Positions 11,542 through 21,002 of a stretch of 21,002 nucleotides of DNA are shown piece after piece. A program made the position numbers and the translations under genes. The notes under the pieces are model-generated. The model was given only the letters and a program-made list of their open reading frames with translations, had not been told where the DNA came from and searched no databases. Origin of the DNA: Isohypsibius dastychi (taxonomy: Eukaryota; Tardigrada; Eutardigrada; Parachela; Isohypsibiidae); NCBI GenBank assembly GCA_034696485.1, contig JAQIWT010000409.1:1-21002 (forward strand). Reading direction: 5' to 3'. Each line of letters begins with the position of its first letter. Position 1 is the stretch's first letter.

Positions 11542-12495
11542 TCAACGCATTCTGAGGACAACTATGAAAACGATACACGTAATCGTAACCTTTTCGTGTG
11601 CTGCCACCAACATTGTCCACGAAACCGAATTGCTAACGAGACCGATAATCAAAATGACGACATAGAATGCCGAACTCCATTTTTCCTCAGGTTTGGTATC
11701 TGTGAGAACAGCCGTCGCCCCACCAGCCATGGCTGAATGCTTAATATAAACAATGAACAGGACAGAGCCAAAACTTGAGCTGCTTGAACGAGACGAATCG
11801 CAAAGTTTCATATAGTGACCTTTCAGGACCATTATTGATTTCTCTGTCAACTTGTCAGAAATCAACCGTGAGTGAATATGAAAACAGCAGTCAGCCATGA
11901 TGCGCCCTTGAACTACTAACATGATAAAAACCTGCTGCATGAGAAAGTAATCTGGAGAAAAGTAACCAAGTCAAGAGTTCCTGCCAAGATATCATGGAAA
12001 TGTTGAATTTTGATAAAAAGGCTGGATGGCAAAAAGCTTGATCAACCGTGTCGTAACAATAACTGATCCAGTTTAGCAGTTCCCAAGTTACTTGCACAAT
12101 TAGAGCGTCAAAGGTACCTTGGAAAAATTTCTCCACGACTTGTGTTTCAGCTTGAAATGTTTGGTTTCAGGAAAAATCGAGGAAATCAGCGAACTTAGTT
12201 TTTGTAGTATTTTGTCATACGTCTGTTCTTTGGTGGAAATTATAGTAACGACCATAAAAGCAGCCACAAGTGGCGCGATAAATCCCACGGCGCAGACAAA
12301 CTTTGTCAGTGGTCCTCTGGTTGAAGAGGATGGATGGTACGTGGGTTCTATGCAAGAATAATGAAAGATGGCTTCGCCGAACATGCCCGCTAACGCAACG
12401 AAGCCAATGAGTTCTGTGGAAAATTCGACCTTGGTGACATGGCAAAAACAGTCCGGTTGATCGAAGAATGATGACTTGGGTTTGCATGACTTCAA
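11542..12495 (-). pseudogene. Multi-pass membrane protein, chemoreceptor-like, fragmented or unresolved
   Basis: Two coding-like blocks read on the minus strand. Block 1 (12495-12100) holds two probable membrane helices (around ELIGFVALAGMF and FVCAVGFIAPLVAAFMVV). Block 2 (11951-11542) holds about three (around FLMQQVFIMLVV, FGSVLFIVYI and FYVVILIIGLVS). A plausible 166-bp intron joins them (donor AAG/gtacct at 12117, acceptor ctccag at 11952), but the donor lies in a different frame from block 1, so a frameshift or an unseen intron near 12150-12180 is needed. No ATG fits the start of block 1. The pattern of hydrophobic segments with short loops recalls arthropod-type gustatory receptors, but no signature motif (such as TYhhhhhQF) was found. 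The family is unassigned; either a pseudogene or a gene whose exons I could not place. Confidence 0.45.
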
Positions 12496-15400
12496 AAACC
12501 GAATTTGTCTGCGTACTCATTTTGATTTATCTAAGACTTTGGAATTGGAGACACGTTATGTTCACTCAGTTCTTCGGAGGATCACTCTTTTCCAGAACTA
12601 GGAAATGTCATAGAGGAAAGATTCAAGACCCTGAGCATCAGGTTCTTATTCTCTCAACTTTTACCGCGAACCTATCGCTTCCGTTCATCAGATTACATGA
12701 CATATATGACAAGCGGAAGTGTATTCTCAAGTCAAATCAGAATTAATTGCGGATGTTTCCACCTCACTTACACTTTGCTACCAATTAATCTGTTAGCGTG
12801 AAATCCCATGAGACTGTGTAATCCACTTCCTAGATTTAACGTTTATCTTGTTATCAATGCTCGTGTTGAATGTACGTGATTATAAAGGACCTCGTTCAAT
12901 CTGTAGTAGAACCTGTAACGTTTTTGCCAATCGTGAGCACGTGCATGCCGACCAAATTTTTGATCTTTCAAAATGCGGACCTGTTTTTTATGTCACCCTC
13001 AAAGATTCGAAAACAGAACTTCATCTTTCTTATGGTTTACAGAAAGTCTATGGTGATTTGCAAGTCATAGTAGTAGTGGATTTATTCAACTCCTTCTTGG
13101 GTAGGAGGCAGCAACGTTATACCCGTCACCGTATTAATCAGAACCAAACAAATCAGAAATAGCCACATAGAGAGCAAAAAGATCAGCATAAGGTGCTAAT
13201 TCATCATTATTTAAATTTAAAAATTTACTACCGAAAGCCTCGAGTGAAGCTGAGCTTATTATCCACCAGTGTTGTTATCTAACTTGTTTTGATATTTGCA
13301 GGATGTGAGCCGTCGGTTCTTATTGGAGCTCTGGCCCGAGCTGTGATCACAACGTAATTCAAACACTTCTTCAAATCCGCGGTAGAGTTGACATTGTTTC
13401 GGTATTTGCAGGTCAGGTGTATGCACCGAGACCAGAAAACGTGAGCTTTATCCGACATTCCTCACGATTTCACAGGTACAGGAATCAATGCTCTCAGAAA
13501 CGATCTTACAAACTATGCGAAGATACAAGTGGAGCAGCTTAAGTGTTATCTATGACACTGCAAGTCTTTCTGTGTTATCACAAGTGCTCTTCTCATTAAG
13601 AGACAAAATTAAAAATCAGTTCACCGAAATTCGGATGACTTCCTTGCCATTTAAATCGAAGGATCCAGGGCTGACAATGGGAGAGTTGCTCGCATCCGCA
13701 CGAACTCATAGTAGAAGTACGTCAAATTATTATTAGAACCGGCTTAGTCATGTAACACGTTGCCTTCATCCGGAAAGAGAATCGTAGCATTTAGTTTATC
13801 TTGTTTAATTCGTAATATTTCGATGATAGGCTAAATTTTCTTCAACTGAAACGTCCGTACATCCCCACCACTTCGAGTCACGTTGTGTATGTATATCTGT
13901 ATATGGTTCATTTGCAGTTGTCCGTCTGTCGATACATCCAATCTTTGCTGGAAATTTATGGTGCATGTGCGATGCACCCAAATAAATGGGGAGAAAGCTG
14001 ACTCATTTTCTTGATCGGACCTTCAGCGTTTCCAACCAAACCATCTATATTGATGACCATGGCCATAGACGGAGTGACCACTGCGTTATAGATATCAAAT
14101 ATTGCAGATGAAGAATTTCAAGAAGGTTTCACAAATTTTCTTTTGAACTCATCGTGTGTTTAAGTGTGGTCATGTTTCAGCCAGCGTTAAGGTATGACGC
14201 GCGTGAGCGTTCTTTTCGAAATCTGAGTGGAGTCGATTGGGGTACACCAACCAACACGCAACCAGGAAGCGAGGTGATTTTTGGTCGCAAAGGTTGGTCC
14301 TAACATATACGTCCCAAGATGATGGCCGAATCCTGAATGATTGTTTCAGGAGGCCAGTCGTTAGCAGTGCTTATTGGTTGTCTCTCATTTTTGACCGTAC
14401 TTATAATATGCGCAACCATTGTTCTGAGGTAAGTTTGCTATGTCTTTGAGGTTACAGTGATTGGTAATTGTTTGTTGAACTCAGACGATCCGTCATCACC
14501 AAAGTCAGCGTTGAGGACTGTCTTGTTTTGGAAGCGGATCTGGAGTTTTCTGTATGCATTAACCTATTGATGCCCGCTATGTGAAGGAAGTGGGGGATTC
14601 TTATGAAATTTGCCATACCTGGTCAGAAAAAAATAACAAATTCAATGAGCCACCTCTCAAATTTTTCTGACGAGTGGTCATTGAGTCACAGTGACGGGAA
14701 CATTTGTCGTCAGTGGGCATCGCCACATTTGTGGCGGTCTACGTTTCTCCATAAGTTGCCAACTGAGTCGGTCGTTCTTGAGTTTAGATAAAGGAGAAAA
14801 TTCATTGATGACGGACGATGTGAGTCACGGACAGCAACTGACGACCGGCTATCGTTTTGAAGAGAAAATCACAAAAAGTCAGGAGCATTTTTTTGGTCAG
14901 TTACTGTATGGATTTCCGAAACACTTCAGAATCATTTTTAAAAGAGATCCTATTACATTCCGGTGTAGAGAATGTCCGCCAAACCCATGCCATCTAACTT
15001 CAATGGAGACTGGTGTTGATGGTGCACTGGGATGCACTTTCGGTAGTTCCCACTCGGGCCGATTTCGTGCTTCTTAATGTTTTGTTCAGCTTCTTACTGG
15101 CAATTTCAAGTAAACGACTGATATTTACATATTAAATGCATCAATTGGTTTATTAAACGAGCTGAAAGAATGCTAAAACGACCCGGAAATGGTAGAAGTG
15201 AATACTCTACATCATGCGTATTTCTCAGTCATTCGTGGGCGAAGCCTCGGTGCCAGCCCCCAGATTCAGCTGGGGTTGTCTGCAATCTCGTGCAAGGTGG
15301 GAGAGTGAGCGTTGTTCACTCTCCATACACTGCTACTACCGTTTCTCAAAAATATCTTCTTTTCTAAATTGTTCAAGTTTCATGCCAGCATTTTGGCTAC

Positions 15401-16326
15401 TACAGTAATGTGTCGTTTGTTCAACGGAACTTTGAGGTTAATCGACACCTCTGTCCAAAACGATTGTTGGTGGCACTTGAGAAGCTAACCTCGGTGACAA
15501 ACGGGCAAAGGTAGCTGGATGTGTTGTTTAATGCGGAATCTTTTATTGTTTGATAGTGCGTTGCACACAAATCGCCAAAATGTCAGTTTTCAATGGACAA
15601 ATAGCTACACTATATCTTGGATGAGAAGGAGTTGGGATTTCATGGCGTAGCGATTAATCCGTAAGATCAGACGGGGGTAGTGATGGAAATGTTTTAAGAT
15701 GAGGATATGATCAGAATGTACGCTGAGTTTCGGTTTTCTGATCCTCTCGACTGGACATTTAGATGTAGAATTCAATTTCCTCATTTATGATATGGTTCAA
15801 TGAACGGGAAGGTGGAATAGGTTGCTGCAATTGGTGGATGACTGGAAGATACCTAAACTTGGCTGTTTTGATAGTTTCGCTGTACTCCGTACCTGTCAAG
15901 CCCACTGAAGACAAATGTTCCTCTGACATTTGGATCGCCTCCTGTCTTGTCAGTATTGCCTCTAGCCGTTAATCCTTCTGGATTATGGTACATAAACGAT
16001 ATGCCAAAATTATAAAGGTTTTTGTTTCGATTTTAACCGACAAGTGGGACCATGAAATCTGCCAGGACCTACAGAAGCCAAAAAAGTGCCAAAATGGTCA
16101 ACTTTGACCACGTACAGCAGAGGTCTGTCTCACGATGGGGCTTAAGTTTTTGATTCTAATTTTAGATCGATGGCTCTTTCATCGATATTAGTTATTCGAA
16201 TTTTCTCAGCTATAATAGTGCTGAAAGGAAAAATCGAGACCCCGACCCGCCACAAATGTCGTCAGTGGTCACGAATAGGTTAAACAAAGAAGATCTCAGT
16301 TTTTGTCAGGGAGTCATTTATTGTGA
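12468..16326 (+). pseudogene. Natriuretic-peptide-receptor-like gene, deleted and transposon-interrupted (copy 3)
   Basis: The 5' end shows a signal-peptide-like start (ATG at 12468 or 12486; core FVCVLILIYL) and an LSLPFI segment. Later exons are clear: one ending at 13100 (TELHLSYG, VVDLFNS), 13302-13353 (GCEPSVLIGALARAV), 13412-13716 (KRELYPTFLTIS, MRRYKWSSLSVIYDT), 13918-13960, a fused exon near 14014-14120 (TFSVSNQTIYIDDHG), 14181-14292, 14350-14428 (membrane helix) and 14485 onward (tail). Defects: exon 13918-13960 is 43 bp against 44 in copy 1; 653 bp of copy-1-equivalent sequence is deleted at about 14013; an extra base gives a stop near 14115 and the donor there is lost; a piggyBac-type element splits the tail exon. 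Past the element the tail resumes and ends in TGA at 16324-16326, the same codon position as in copy 1. The intact 5' half helps define the missing start of copy 1. Confidence 0.8.
14563..16279. mobile_element. piggyBac-type non-autonomous DNA transposon, 1717 bp
   Basis: Both ends sit at TTAA (14559-14562 and 16280-16283), the piggyBac target duplication. Terminal inverted repeats are short and imperfect: CCTATTgaTGcCC on the left, CCTATTcgTGaCC read inward from the right. Inner related segments, including the string ACATTTGTGGCGG, lie near 14724 and 16247. Copy 1 provides the empty site: its sequence gcatcaaccgaagaaggtctcag (1734-1756) aligns to gcattaa before the element and ttaaacaaagaagatctcag after it. 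No open frame over 130 residues and no DDD transposase motif was recognised, so it is non-autonomous. It interrupts the cytoplasmic-tail exon of copy 3. Confidence 0.85.
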
Positions 16327-16347
16327 ATATTTCTCTTAGATTTTTCT

Positions 16348-17285
16348 GGCTGCACGTCACTTCGTCCTGCGACAGTCAGTCCTTGGAACCAGCTCGTTCT
16401 ACGACATTTGGTCCAGGGACCACTCGTCCAAAGACATCTCGTACAGCGACAGTTTGTGCATGCCGACTTTTGGTCCCAGTTTCTTCTCGTCCTTACGACA
16501 TATGGTATAAGAAACACCTGGTCATGAAGACATTTCGGCTAACTCTCAATTAGTCCCGGTAAACATTCTATTTTATTAGTCATCAATAACAACAGCGAGT
16601 AAAAGCCGCGATAACATACGTTAATTGAACGAACATTTATTCTTCGTTCCCGAAAAACCAAGGGCGAAGAACTGACGGAGCTCGCTGTTTAAAAAGGATG
16701 TGTCCTTACCCTGCATGACGAAGGCAAAAAGGGATATGGAGATGTAAGGAGCGGGACAAAAAATGCAAAAGAAGGCTGGTGATTTACAATCGGCAAGTGG
16801 TGGAGGAGCGTGGTGAAACACAGTCATGATGGAAACGACAGTGAGCTCCGTCGGTTCTCCCGGCCATAGTTTTCCGGGAACCAGAAATAAATGACAAGAT
16901 TTCTATTCTAATTAGAACCCACTAATATTCTCAACTGTTTCGCTCTGCCGTCAAAGAAGAATCAGTCAAACTAAATTGATTGCTGCAGAAAGTAAAGATG
17001 AGGAAAGAAGTACATCCTGCTCAAAGGGGCTAAGATATACCTATACAATAGGGAATCCGGTTCAAATTTCTGTGGGACCAAACCAGCGAATGACCGACTG
17101 ACGGTAGATACGCTGAAGTCTCAAACGCCATGTCGTTAGGTACTGAATGACGGCAAGTACGAAATGTCGTCATGTCCAAACCGCGGTAAAACGAAATGTC
17201 GCAAAGGAAGAAATGTCATTTGGACCAAATGACGAGGACAAGCTATGGTGAGACGAGAACTACATGACGAAGTGGCAGTCTCCCG
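16348..17285. mobile_element. Unclassified inverted-repeat (foldback-like) DNA element, 938 bp
   Basis: The left end (GGCTGCACGTCACTTCGTC) and the reverse complement of the right end share CACTTCGTC. The outer 150-250 bp on each side carry many inverted copies of an ACGACATTT-like motif, often followed by GGTCC. TTTTTCT flanks both sides (16341-16347 and 17286-17292), a likely 7-bp target duplication, or 8 bp with one mismatch. Copy 1 again offers an uninterrupted site: its 1784-1840 aligns to the left flank and then the right flank. No transposase is visible. Superfamily is uncertain (hAT, MULE or another group). Confidence 0.65.
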
Positions 17286-17735
17286 TTTTTCTACACTGTA
17301 CAAATTCGATACTTATTTGTCGTTGCCAGCAGGTACAATGTTATAAATCAAGTTCAGAAAACAAGCAAGAGCACGTAGTCTGCCAACTCTAAAAAGGCTA
17401 TTCGTAAATATATATGATGGGGTGGGCAGTCTACTAGGTTTGTATTATTTTGTAACTTACATCACTGGCCATTGCTATTTTTAGTTGGATTTTCTACGAT
17501 ATCCTCAATATCTGACATTTGGATTGATACGCGTTTATTCCACCACAAGATTTTAATCGGCTTTGTGGTTGTTCCTGGCTAAGTGCATCAACGCAAGCCT
17601 TCAATAAGTTCAAGCCCTAAATATACAGCCCCATTTCGTGGTGAAATTTATGTGAGTAAGTGTTGAAGATCGTTTTGCTTTATTGTAATTCCTCGCCGTG
17701 ACAACTGGCATTCGGTCATTTCGCGACTGTCTTCT
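17286..17735 (+). other. 3' flank of copy 3, paralogous to 1800-2095
   Basis: Non-coding sequence that aligns in order with the 3' flank of copy 1, apart from an extra stretch of about 100 bp near 17490-17590. It shows that the duplication included downstream sequence and that 14563-16279 and 16348-17285 were added later. No gene recognised. Confidence 0.6.
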
Positions 17736-18207
17736 TCTCTTGGTGGGTTTACATCGACTGGCTAGTGAGTGAGCCGTGCTTGGTTCATATTCTTCAAACT
17801 CATTGGGATCTGACACCAAGATTTAATCTTGATGCAGCGAGAAAACGCTCCTGGAAGAAGATTTGTTGCACCAATCAAATGCATCATACAGACACCAGAT
17901 GGCTCCCGATCGCTTTCAAGAACCAGCAAAAACCGGTTGTTCTGAAGTGGGATTATGTAGAAGTATTTTAAACCTCAGGAAATACAGCGTCACTAAAGCT
18001 TCCAGCCGTCCTATCTTCAGAAAAGCGAGAACATCTTTATCTAGGGAAGAGATCAGTGAACTAAATGTGATTAGCCATAGCCATCCACATACTCAGTACT
18101 GTAGAACCTGAAAAATAACATAGGACTTTCTACCAGACAAAACCAGCCCGTTCCTTATTACTCTTGAAGACAATCGGCCAAACTCTATATATCTCCAATA
18201 ATTGGTA
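17736..18207. other. Intergenic, nothing recognised
   Basis: Weak similarity to 2095-2240 may continue to about 17880. Open frames on the plus strand (17765-18111) have no domain features or splice context and overlap one another. It should include the 3' end of the minus-strand F-box-like gene. Confidence 0.3.
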
Positions 18208-18905
18208 CTACCGTACCGGATCTTTTGTGAGAAGTGATTTCCATACGCCCAATACATCCGACTGCCCTTGCGTCAGTGGTCCATTCTCGGCAAGAAACGG
18301 CTTTGCCATTTGCTGAGGTAGTTGATTCAGATTTTCCAACCGCAATTCCTCAAAATACAGCGTGTAGGATCCAAAAGCACGGCCAGCTGTAATATCAGAG
18401 CGAAGAATTCTGATCCTTCTAGAGTCTGCAAGCATGCTGCTTTCCATCCGTACATCATAATCAACAGTGCAATCACTGTAGACAATTTCGACTTCGGAGA
18501 GGTCAACACCAACACTTTCCAAGAACAACAGGATATCGTGAATCTCATAACTAGTCACTTTTCGAAAAATCGGTCAGGAGATTTGAAATACATAACCTCC
18601 AGATCAGGTTTGATCAACAGTCGAAGATCTGCAAACGATTCCGAATAGTATGGAAGCCAATACCCATGCCCAATGAAGTATAAATGTCCGATTGAGTGCG
18701 ATGGGAGCTCGATTTCAACATTAGTGCGAAATATCCTGAATCCTCGAATGATTTCTATCCATCTTTTGCAAACGCTGAAGTGGGGAGAATCGCCGTGTTG
18801 TCACTTGTCAGCAGTACTGTATTTCAAATTAATTGTCGTCAGATGCCACTCAATTTTCTTGCGATTGATGGAGTCATTGTTCTCAAATATTCCTCGCAAA
18901 AAGCG
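18208..18905 (-). pseudogene. F-box-like protein gene fragment with a frameshift
   Basis: Removing a 75-bp intron (18775-18849, GT..AG) joins RGIFENNDSINRKKI to VCKRWIEII, giving the F-box hallmark of IF, about 12 residues, then VCKRW. The following exon (18774 down) reads IGHLYFIGHGYWLPYY and LEVMYFKSPDRFFEK, then hits TGA. The frame beside it continues with YEIHDILLFLESVGV and leucine-rich text (RIRILRSDI, FEELRLENL) to a stop at 18208. A one-base slip in the TTTTT/AAAA run near 18562-18575 would join the two. The N-terminal LPxE part of the F-box is not seen; the upstream side is low-complexity sequence. F-box proteins bind Skp1 and choose ubiquitin ligase targets (family knowledge). It may be a pseudogene, or an intact gene with one sequence error. 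Confidence 0.45.
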
Positions 18906-18960
18906 TCTTTGGCCGCGCTTCCGCGCATGCCCGGCACGCTGAGTCGGCCTGGCATACTGT

Positions 18961-19050
18961 CCCCCCCCCCTTCCTCAGGAAAAGTTGAAGAAAAAAAAAT
19001 ATTTAAAAAAAGTTTTTGAAAAAAAATTTTTTGAAGAAAAACTGAAAATT
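18961..19050 (+). repeat. Low-complexity stretch: poly-C then A/T-rich
   Basis: Ten C at 18961-18970 are followed by about 70 bp of mostly A with TTTTTT blocks. It lies upstream of the F-box-like fragment on that fragment's strand. No function is apparent. Confidence 0.8.
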
Positions 19051-19086
19051 CATGACCGGAAGTGAAATCATGACCGGAAGTGGGCG
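19051..19086 (+). repeat. 18-bp tandem duplication
   Basis: CATGACCGGAAGTG begins two adjacent 18-bp units at 19051 and 19069. The second runs directly into the GTGGGCGA minisatellite. Confidence 0.85.
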
Positions 19087-19146
19087 AGTGAGTGGGCGAG
19101 TAAGTGGGCGAATGGGTGGGGGAGTGGGCGAGTGGGTGAGTGGGCG
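19080..19146 (+). repeat. G-rich minisatellite (GTGGGCGA-type)
   Basis: Repeats of agtgggcgagtg with small changes, period 12 and 8 mixed, over about 67 bp. Open on both strands, giving false frames (VSGRVSGR; THSPTHSPT) that are not genes. Confidence 0.85.
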
Positions 19147-19156
19147 TCACTTTTGC

Positions 19157-19245
19157 AAATGTGGCTCCGTTGACCTCGCACCGTGGAAATGTGGCTCCGT
19201 TGACCCGAAAAGATATTTTTACACAGTAAAAGATATTTTAAAAAA
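19157..19245 (+). repeat. 30-bp tandem duplication plus AAAAGATATTTT doublet
   Basis: AAATGTGGCTCCGTTGACC occurs at 19157 and again at 19187, period 30. Just after, AAAAGATATTTT occurs twice, about 20 bp apart (near 19207 and 19227). Confidence 0.85.
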
Positions 19246-19561
19246 AGAGACTAATCGGTCAGGAAAATTCGAGGGTTTTGTAAGTTCCTCCCCTTGGGGG
19301 GTGGGTGAACAAAAATATCTGATTGATTGCATGGATTTAACCTTTTTCGAAAAACACTTGTATGAGCTTCGCAATTCGAGAACCAGACGATTTTGATGTC
19401 AGAAGTAGATTACTATCTTTCGTCGACATCTTAGTCTCGAACCATGATTCGGATCTTTTGTTTTCATGTTTGATCAGCGGTCCAATCTTGAATTCGCTTT
19501 CCGTAGAATTTCGAAGTCATATTCGGTATCCCAACATTGCAAAATGCTCGTTTTTCCTAAC
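19246..19561. other. Intergenic, upstream of the chitin-binding protein gene
   Basis: This probably holds the promoter and 5' UTR of the gene starting at 19562. No TATA box or other site can be named with confidence. A plus-strand frame from 19466 runs into the gene in the same frame, but its upstream part looks like untranslated sequence, because the signal peptide begins at 19562. Confidence 0.35.
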
Positions 19562-21002
19562 ATGGCGAAACCATTGAGAAATGAGGTTCTTGCCCGAGGG
19601 CTTTTGCTAGGACTGATCGCTTTATGTTCCTTTGATTTCGCCCACACAGGTAAGATATTTTTGTGGCTGTTCAGAGTGTTCCAAGCCAGGTTATTCCTGC
19701 GTTTACCTCGAACCATAGCACAGCCGATGCAGCTATCATCGAAGTGTTTGGACCTTCTCAAAAAGAATATGGCACCCGATGCTACATTGACTGCGAAACT
19801 TCTGGGGAAGCCCTGCAGTAAGTTTTTTAATGTCCATGTAGTGCGTCTTGGGGTCGTCAAATGTCGTTTTACAACGCCGAACACTTGACGTTCAAAGAAT
19901 TTTCGGCTCAGTTATTTGTCATGTATGTAATGCCACTGAAAAACGACGATTTGCAGGTGAGCTCTGTGGAAATTCGTCTGGACAATTCAGTCATCCCTGG
20001 GATTGCAATGCTTTCATAAACTGTCATCAGGTAAGATACCCTTTATTGGCGAGCAAAAAATTTAAGCGGCACAAAATTATAGGGATGAAAACTTCTAGCT
20101 TGCAGCAAATGCCTTTTTAATTGGGTTAGCGTCGTGAAGCAGTTTCTCTTGCTCGAGTTACAGAGCCTCTGGATTGTTCAGCCGCGTTTCTACGAGTAAT
20201 CCTTAATCATGTGTGATCGACATCAAATGGGTCGCATACAACAGGAATATTTTGACATTTTGTTGCTTGTTGTTTCAGAACGACATCTGGATCCACTGGT
20301 GTCAGTCTGGGCTGCAATTCAACCAGTACATTTTCGAGCTCCGAAAGGTCATTCAGCTTGAATAACAACAATGTTTTCGCTTCCAGAAAAACAAGGCAGT
20401 GTGACTGGCCCCGAGATGCAAAATGCACCCAGAAACCCATCCCGACAGAGTTTATCCCAACAGAGAACAAAACTCAACCCGCGAAAATTTCGCTAATCCC
20501 AGGGACATTTCCTCAAACTTCATGCAAAGACTCTGACCGTAATTACAACTTAACCTTCATATTTATTCATCAAAAGTATCATCAGTTCATTTCAGCTCAT
20601 TTCAACATTGTGGAATATCTGGGCAAGCGTCCAGACTTATGTCCCTCTGATGGACTCCACCCAGCTCCAGACTGCAGGTTCTACGTGAAATGCAACAACA
20701 CAGACGCATATGTCGCAAAATGCCCAGCTGGATTTATATTTGAAAGTGTTAACCGACGATGTGACTGGCCGCAAAAAAACGAAGACTGCATGCAGATTTG
20801 CTCGGGTTTTGAAAACGTTGTGATCGTGACGCCCCCAACGGCCACTACAACTGCAGCGCCGCCACTACATACAAGTACCGTTTTCAATTGTCCTAGCAAA
20901 AACTGTTATGAAAAAATTTTACGATGTGCTCCACTGTCCAGCATATTCCCCAAATTAGCTCCTGGAATCTCTATTAAGAACACCGTAGTAACAGAAACAG
21001 AT
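19562..21002 (+). CDS. Secreted chitin-binding (peritrophin/CBM14) protein, 3' end outside window
   Basis: Exons 19562-19649, 19719-19817, 19957-20030, 20279-20325, 20387-20538 and 20596-21002 give 289 residues with matching phases. The start is chosen for its signal peptide (residues about 1-28, core GLLLGLIALCSF). Two six-cysteine type-2 chitin-binding domains follow. The first spans residues 66-116 (ELCGNSSG, HPWDCNAFINC, CDWP) and is split over three exons. The second spans 169-218 (GLHPAPDC, KCPAGFIF, RRCDWP) within one exon. A Thr/Pro/Ala linker (VTPPTATTTAAPP) then leads to a Cys-containing region (NCPSKNCYEKILRC) that I do not recognise. CBM14 proteins bind chitin in cuticle, gut lining or eggshell (family knowledge). 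The last intron (20539-20595, 57 bp) is a multiple of three without a stop, so it could be retained. Intron 1 relies on an acceptor at 19717-19718 chosen to keep the frame. Confidence 0.85.

Noticed and set aside
13441-13475. A 35-bp intron in copy 3 (GTGAGC..CACAG)
   Set aside because: Reading straight through gives KRELYPTFLTIS, which matches the receptor family and copy 2 (TDRTLYQTCLTLS); the splice signals are coincidental.
14691-15077. 128-residue frame inside the piggyBac-type element as a transposase
   Set aside because: It is far shorter than piggyBac transposases (about 500-600 residues) and shows no DDD or cysteine-rich C-terminal features.
16323-16553. Plus and minus frames (LEPARSTTFGPG..., RTSWFQGLTV...) as a gene
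   Set aside because: They lie in the repeated arm of the foldback-like element and are translations of the ACGACATTTGGTCC repeats.
19052-19396. 114-residue plus-strand frame with VSGRVSGR text, and its minus-strand partner THSPTHSPT
   Set aside because: Both are translations of the GTGGGCGA minisatellite with no splice or domain context.
19474-19884. 136-residue minus-strand frame over the start of the chitin-binding gene
   Set aside because: It is antisense to well-supported exons and introns and has no domain features.

Overview
The window is from a multicellular animal. Genes are split by short introns (mostly about 45-170 bp) with clear GT..AG borders. An ecdysozoan invertebrate is most likely, because there is a secreted chitin-binding (peritrophin, CBM14) protein next to a family of natriuretic-peptide-receptor-like genes, and because genes are compact. 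Tardigrade or nematode-like animals would fit, but nothing here settles the phylum. No bacterial features, RNA genes or CRISPR arrays were seen.

Layout. (1) 1-1783 (+): the 3' part of an intact receptor gene (ligand-binding domain, one membrane helix, 40-residue tail; 'copy 1'). (2) 3077-4528 (+): a decayed paralogue of it ('copy 2'). (3) 4975-8970 (-): a complete 8-exon gene for a secreted 1196-residue VWA7-like protein with a C-terminal CUB domain. (4) 8971-10522: intergenic, with a poly-G and a poly-C tract. (5) 10531-11318: a non-autonomous hAT element with 8-bp target duplications. (6) about 11542-12495 (-): a broken or poorly resolved multi-pass membrane protein. (7) 12468-16326 (+): a third receptor paralogue ('copy 3'), dead through frameshifts, a 653-bp internal deletion and a piggyBac-type insertion. 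A second, unclassified inverted-repeat element lies just downstream (16348-17285). (8) 18208-about 18900 (-): an F-box-like gene fragment. (9) 18961-19245: low-complexity sequence and minisatellites. (10) 19562-21002 (+): the 5' part of a secreted protein with two chitin-binding domains, running off the window.

The main story is a tandem receptor family at different stages of life and death. Copy 1 is open through ten exons. Copy 2 is worn by point changes. Copy 3 serves as a transposon landing site, and copy 1 supplies the matching 'empty site' for both insertions, so the element borders can be read almost to the base. All receptor exon models were made by eye from splice signals and paralogue alignment; no database search was possible.
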